A DNA stretch of 44,845 bases from Micromonospora acroterricola. Its GTDB lineage: Bacteria; Actinomycetota; Actinomycetes; Mycobacteriales; Micromonosporaceae. This document shows positions 42,092 through 44,845 of this stretch, piece after piece (the first letter of the stretch is position 1; each line of letters opens with the position of its first letter). The DNA is taken from positions 1 to 44,845 of the forward strand of contig NZ_QGKR01000204.1 in NCBI RefSeq assembly GCF_003172955.1, in the 5' to 3' direction. The translations under genes and the position numbers were made by a program. The notes below the pieces were generated by a model that worked only from the letters and a program-made list of their open reading frames with translations, made no database searches and was not told where the DNA came from.

Positions 42092-42772
42092 GTGGCTGAA
42101 GACCTGCGGGACAAGCTCGGCGCCCAACACCTGCCGCTACGCGATCAGGTCCTCGCCGCCCTGCGGACAGCCATCATCGACGGCGACTACCTGCCCGGCG
42201 AGCGGCTCACCGAGGATCGGCTGGCCGAAGACTTCGGCGTCTCCCGCAACCCCGTCCGGGAGGCGCTGCGCGTCGCGGAGGCCGAGGGCTTCGTCGTGAT
42301 CCTCCCCCGCCGCGGCGCGGTCGTCGCGTCGCCGAGCAGCGGCACCATCTCGGACATGTTCGTCGTCCGCGAGCGTCTGGAGTCACTCGCCGCCCGGCTG
42401 GCGGCCGAACGGGCGACCGCCGCCGACGTGGCCGCCCTGCGCGTGCTGCTGGAGCAGGGCCGCGAGGCGACCGAACGGCAGGACCTGCGCCGGGTCGCCG
42501 AGTTGAACAGCGCCCTGCACCTGCGGATCCTCCAGATCAGCGGAAATCCCTGGCTGTCGTCGATCGCCAAGGCGCTCTACCTCCATGTCCAGTGGGTCTT
42601 CCGGCTGGGCGCCGCGGAACGCGCCCCGCACTCGTGGGCCGAGCACATCCAGTTGGTCGACGCCATCGAGTCAGGCGACGGGGACCGCGCCGAGCGGGCC
42701 GCGCTCGCCCACCTCGACGCGGCCTCCGCAGCCGCCTACGAGAACGCCGAGGGCGGGTACGGCGCCCGCTAA
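42092..42772 (+). CDS. GntR-family regulator with FCD ligand domain
   Basis: A protein of 226 residues. The winged helix is LRDQVLAALRTAIIDGDYLP, LTEDRLAEDFGVSRNPVREAL, GFVVILPRRGAVVA; the rest is a helical FCD domain with metal-ligand-like positions (ELNSALHLRI, WAEHIQLVDAIESGD). FCD regulators respond to organic or amino acids. I chose GTG 42092, 8 nt after GGAGAGG; ATG 42068 lacks such a sequence. Its stop codon overlaps the stop of the convergent gamma-glutamyltransferase gene. Confidence 0.92.
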   Translation: MAEDLRDKLGAQHLPLRDQVLAALRTAIIDGDYLPGERLTEDRLAEDFGVSRNPVREALRVAEAEGFVVILPRRGAVVASPSSGTISDMFVVRERLESLAARLAAERATAADVAALRVLLEQGREATERQDLRRVAELNSALHLRILQISGNPWLSSIAKALYLHVQWVFRLGAAERAPHSWAEHIQLVDAIESGDGDRAERAALAHLDAASAAAYENAEGGYGAR

Positions 42773-44559
42773 CGACCGCACGCGTAGCCCTGCATCCCCC
42801 GCGGGTTCGCCCCGGCGGCGAGCACGCCCGTGTCGGGGTCACGGGTCACGGCGCACAGCCGGCCGAGGCTCCACCCGTCGGAGAGCCGCACCTCGTGCCC
42901 GTACGCCCGCAGGGCCGCCAGCACGTCCTCGTCGAGCCGGTCCTCCACCACCAGGACGCCGGGCTCCATCTCCCGCGGGTAGAACGACCCCGGCAGGCTG
43001 ACGGTGTGGAACGCGGGCGCGTCGATGGCCTCCTGGAGGGACTGACCGCCGACGAGATGGCGGAGCAGGAACGGCACCTGCCACTGGTCCTGCTGATCGC
43101 CGCCGGGTGTGCCGCACGCCAGCACCGGCTGCCCGTCGCGGTGCACCATCGTCGGGCTCAACGTCGTACGCGGCCGCCGGCCCGGAGCGAGTGACGAGGC
43201 CAGCCCCTCCTCCAGCCAGAACATCTGCAGCCGGCTGCCCAGCGGGAAGCCGAGATCCGGGATGGTGGGCGAGCTCTGCAACCAGCCGCCGCTCGGGGTT
43301 GCGGAGATCATGTTGCCCCAGCGGTCGACCACGTCCACGTGGCAGGTGTCGCCGCGGGTCACCCCGTCCGCCTGCACCGTCGGCTCCCCCGTCGTCGGGT
43401 CCGTCGGGTCGGCATGACGGGCGGCCCCCGGTCGGACGTGCGCCGGAAGGTGGGGTTCCGCCCCGTCGGGACGCCCCGGTCGCAGTTCCCGGGACGCCCG
43501 GTCGCCGATCAGGGCCGCCCGCTCCCGCGCGTACTCCCGGGAGAGCAGCGCCTTGGCGGGCACGTCGGCCCCGTCGCCGTACCAGGCCTCGCGGTCGGCG
43601 AAGGCGAGCTTGAGCGCCTCGACCTGGGCGTGGACGCCGGCGGCGGTCGCCGGGTCGTACGCGCCGGGGTCGTCGAGCGCGTCGAGGACGGACAGCGTCT
43701 CCAGCAGCACCGGGCCCTGGCCCCAGAACCCGGTCTTCGCCACCGAGTAGCCGTGCCAGTCGAGGGTGACCGGGGCCTCCCAGGTCGCCGAGTAGGCGGC
43801 CAGGTCGGCGCCGGTGACGAGACCGGCGTGGGGGCTCCCGCTGGAGTCCTGGAACGGCTCCCTGCTGAACCGGTCGATCGCCTCGGCGACGAAACCCGTA
43901 CCCCAGGCGCGACGCGCGGCCTCGATCTGCGCCTCCCGGTCGGCGCCGGCCGCCCGCCCGGCCTCGACCAGTCTCCGCAGGGTCCGCGCGTACGCCGGGT
44001 TGGTGAACATCTCCCCCGCCGCCGGTGGCCGGCCGCCGCGCAGCCACAGCTGGGCGGAGGTGTACCAGTGCTCCTCGAACAGCGACCGCACGGCCGCCAC
44101 GGTGTCCCCGACCCGGCCGATCAGCGGGTGGCCTGCGGCGGCGTAGCCGATCGCCGGCTCCAGCACCTCGTCGAGGGAGAGCGTGCCGTGGTCACGCAGC
44201 AGGAGGAGCCAGGCGTCCACGGCGCCGGGTACGGCCGCCGCGAGCGGACCGGACCCGGGGATGAGGTCCATGCCGAGCGAGCGGAAGTGCGCGATGGTGG
44301 CGCCGGCCGGCGCCGGCCCCTGCCCGCACAGCACCTTCGGAGCGGGGTCCTGGGCCGTCGCCACGATGGCCGGCACCTCACCACCGGGGCCGTTGAGGTG
44401 TGGTTCGACGACGTGCAGGACGAACCCGGCGGTGACCGCGGCGTCGAAGGCGTTCCCGCCACGTTCGAGGATCCCCATGGCCGCCTGGCTGGCGAGCCAG
44501 TGCGTCGAGGACACCATGCCGAAGGTTCCCTGGAGCGTCGGTCTGGTGGTGAACGTCAT
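42769..44559 (-). CDS. ggt: Gamma-glutamyltransferase family protein
   Basis: A protein of 596 residues of the N-terminal nucleophile family. It has [68 protein letters not shown], then the self-cleavage site in [17 protein letters not shown], where the Thr would be the nucleophile, and [20 protein letters not shown]. No signal peptide is visible, so it should be cytoplasmic. The ATG overlaps the stop of an oligopeptide ABC transporter ATPase gene; together they would import and split gamma-glutamyl peptides or related compounds. Confidence 0.92.
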   Translation of the reverse strand: MTFTTRPTLQGTFGMVSSTHWLASQAAMGILERGGNAFDAAVTAGFVLHVVEPHLNGPGGEVPAIVATAQDPAPKVLCGQGPAPAGATIAHFRSLGMDLIPGSGPLAAAVPGAVDAWLLLLRDHGTLSLDEVLEPAIGYAAAGHPLIGRVGDTVAAVRSLFEEHWYTSAQLWLRGGRPPAAGEMFTNPAYARTLRRLVEAGRAAGADREAQIEAARRAWGTGFVAEAIDRFSREPFQDSSGSPHAGLVTGADLAAYSATWEAPVTLDWHGYSVAKTGFWGQGPVLLETLSVLDALDDPGAYDPATAAGVHAQVEALKLAFADREAWYGDGADVPAKALLSREYARERAALIGDRASRELRPGRPDGAEPHLPAHVRPGAARHADPTDPTTGEPTVQADGVTRGDTCHVDVVDRWGNMISATPSGGWLQSSPTIPDLGFPLGSRLQMFWLEEGLASSLAPGRRPRTTLSPTMVHRDGQPVLACGTPGGDQQDQWQVPFLLRHLVGGQSLQEAIDAPAFHTVSLPGSFYPREMEPGVLVVEDRLDEDVLAALRAYGHEVRLSDGWSLGRLCAVTRDPDTGVLAAGANPRGMQGYACGR

Positions 44560-44845
44560 GACAACACCTCACTCTTGTGTGCGGCCCGAACGTCGGGCCC
44601 GCTGCCGTCCGGCTGGACCAGGTGGCACGCGGCCATGCCGTCGCCGATCCCCACCTGTGCCGGCACCTCCGTCGCGCACCTGTCGAACGCGAGCGGGCAC
44701 CGGGTGCGGAACCGGCAGCCGGACGGCGGGTCGAGCGCGGACGGGAGGTCGTCGCCGAGCAGCACCGGCCGACGCTGCCGCTGAAGGACCGGGTCGGCCA
44801 CCGGTGCGGCCGACAGCAGCGCCTGCGTGTACGGGTGGGCGGGAC
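44556..44845 (-). CDS. Oligopeptide ABC transporter ATP-binding protein, C-terminal fragment (5' end outside window)
   Basis: The open frame enters from the window edge with [18 protein letters not shown], the characteristic oligopeptide/dipeptide C-terminal domain ([10 protein letters not shown]). It continues with [16 protein letters not shown], whose cysteine pattern is typical of this domain, and AACHL. The ATPase core is not in the window. The gene ends with TGA that overlaps the ggt ATG (ATGA), so they form one operon. A Dpp/Opp/Gsi-type peptide importer is expected beyond the edge. Confidence 0.9.
   Translation of the reverse strand, partial: PAHPYTQALLSAAPVADPVLQRQRRPVLLGDDLPSALDPPSGCRFRTRCPLAFDRCATEVPAQVGIGDGMAACHLVQPDGSGPDVRAAHKSEVLS

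Overview
The window is very GC-rich, with G/C-biased third codon positions, many GTG/TTG starts, ATGA/GTGA stop-start overlaps and an F420-dependent oxidoreductase. This points to a high-GC actinomycete, most likely a Micromonosporaceae (Micromonospora-type) chromosome. That assignment is an inference from composition and gene families. I recognised no tRNA, rRNA, CRISPR array, insertion sequence or prophage gene.

Layout. 1-1011: 3'-truncated gene for a large LuxR-type ATPase regulator. 1057-7819: TetR regulator, SDR oxidoreductase and a complete LIV/HAAT-type ABC importer (livG-livF-livH-livM-livK order on the minus strand). A strong promoter precedes it, with a palindrome over its -10 box, and a tandem 55-bp repeat sits between livG and livF. 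7850-10390: secreted PET-hydrolase-like cutinase, a poorly coding stretch, and an F420-dependent LLM oxidoreductase. 10565-13874: three overlapping genes for a membrane acyltransferase, an alanine/serine racemase and a D-Ala-D-Xaa ligase, which look like a split VanT plus its ligase. 13888-17612: AfsQ1/AfsQ2-like two-component system with its lipoprotein, and a PAP2 phosphatase. 17869-23695: a 1,469-residue secreted subtilase carrying a Kelch propeller, flanked on both sides by paralogous response-regulator-like proteins that lack a normal receiver. 23748-26547: AurF-like diiron oxygenase divergent from TetR, DUF4873 and alpha/beta-hydrolase genes. 26589-28857: TetR regulator and a 14-helix drug exporter.

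29038-36125 is a formate module. An OFA-family (oxalate/formate) transporter has a heavily structured 5' leader that can pair off its ribosome-binding site. Convergent to it lies fdhA-fdhB-nrfD. The fdhA gene is interrupted by one in-frame TGA exactly at the active-site selenocysteine position. It is followed by a bacterial SECIS hairpin with a GGUCU loop at the same distance from the UGA as in E. coli fdhF. It should be read as one 1,091-residue selenoprotein.

36288-44845: lipoprotein, VOC protein, a four-gene set (membrane protein, ABA4-like protein, NarL-type kinase and regulator), a YoaK-family protein divergent from a GntR regulator, a gamma-glutamyltransferase, and the C-terminal end of an oligopeptide ABC ATPase that runs off the window.
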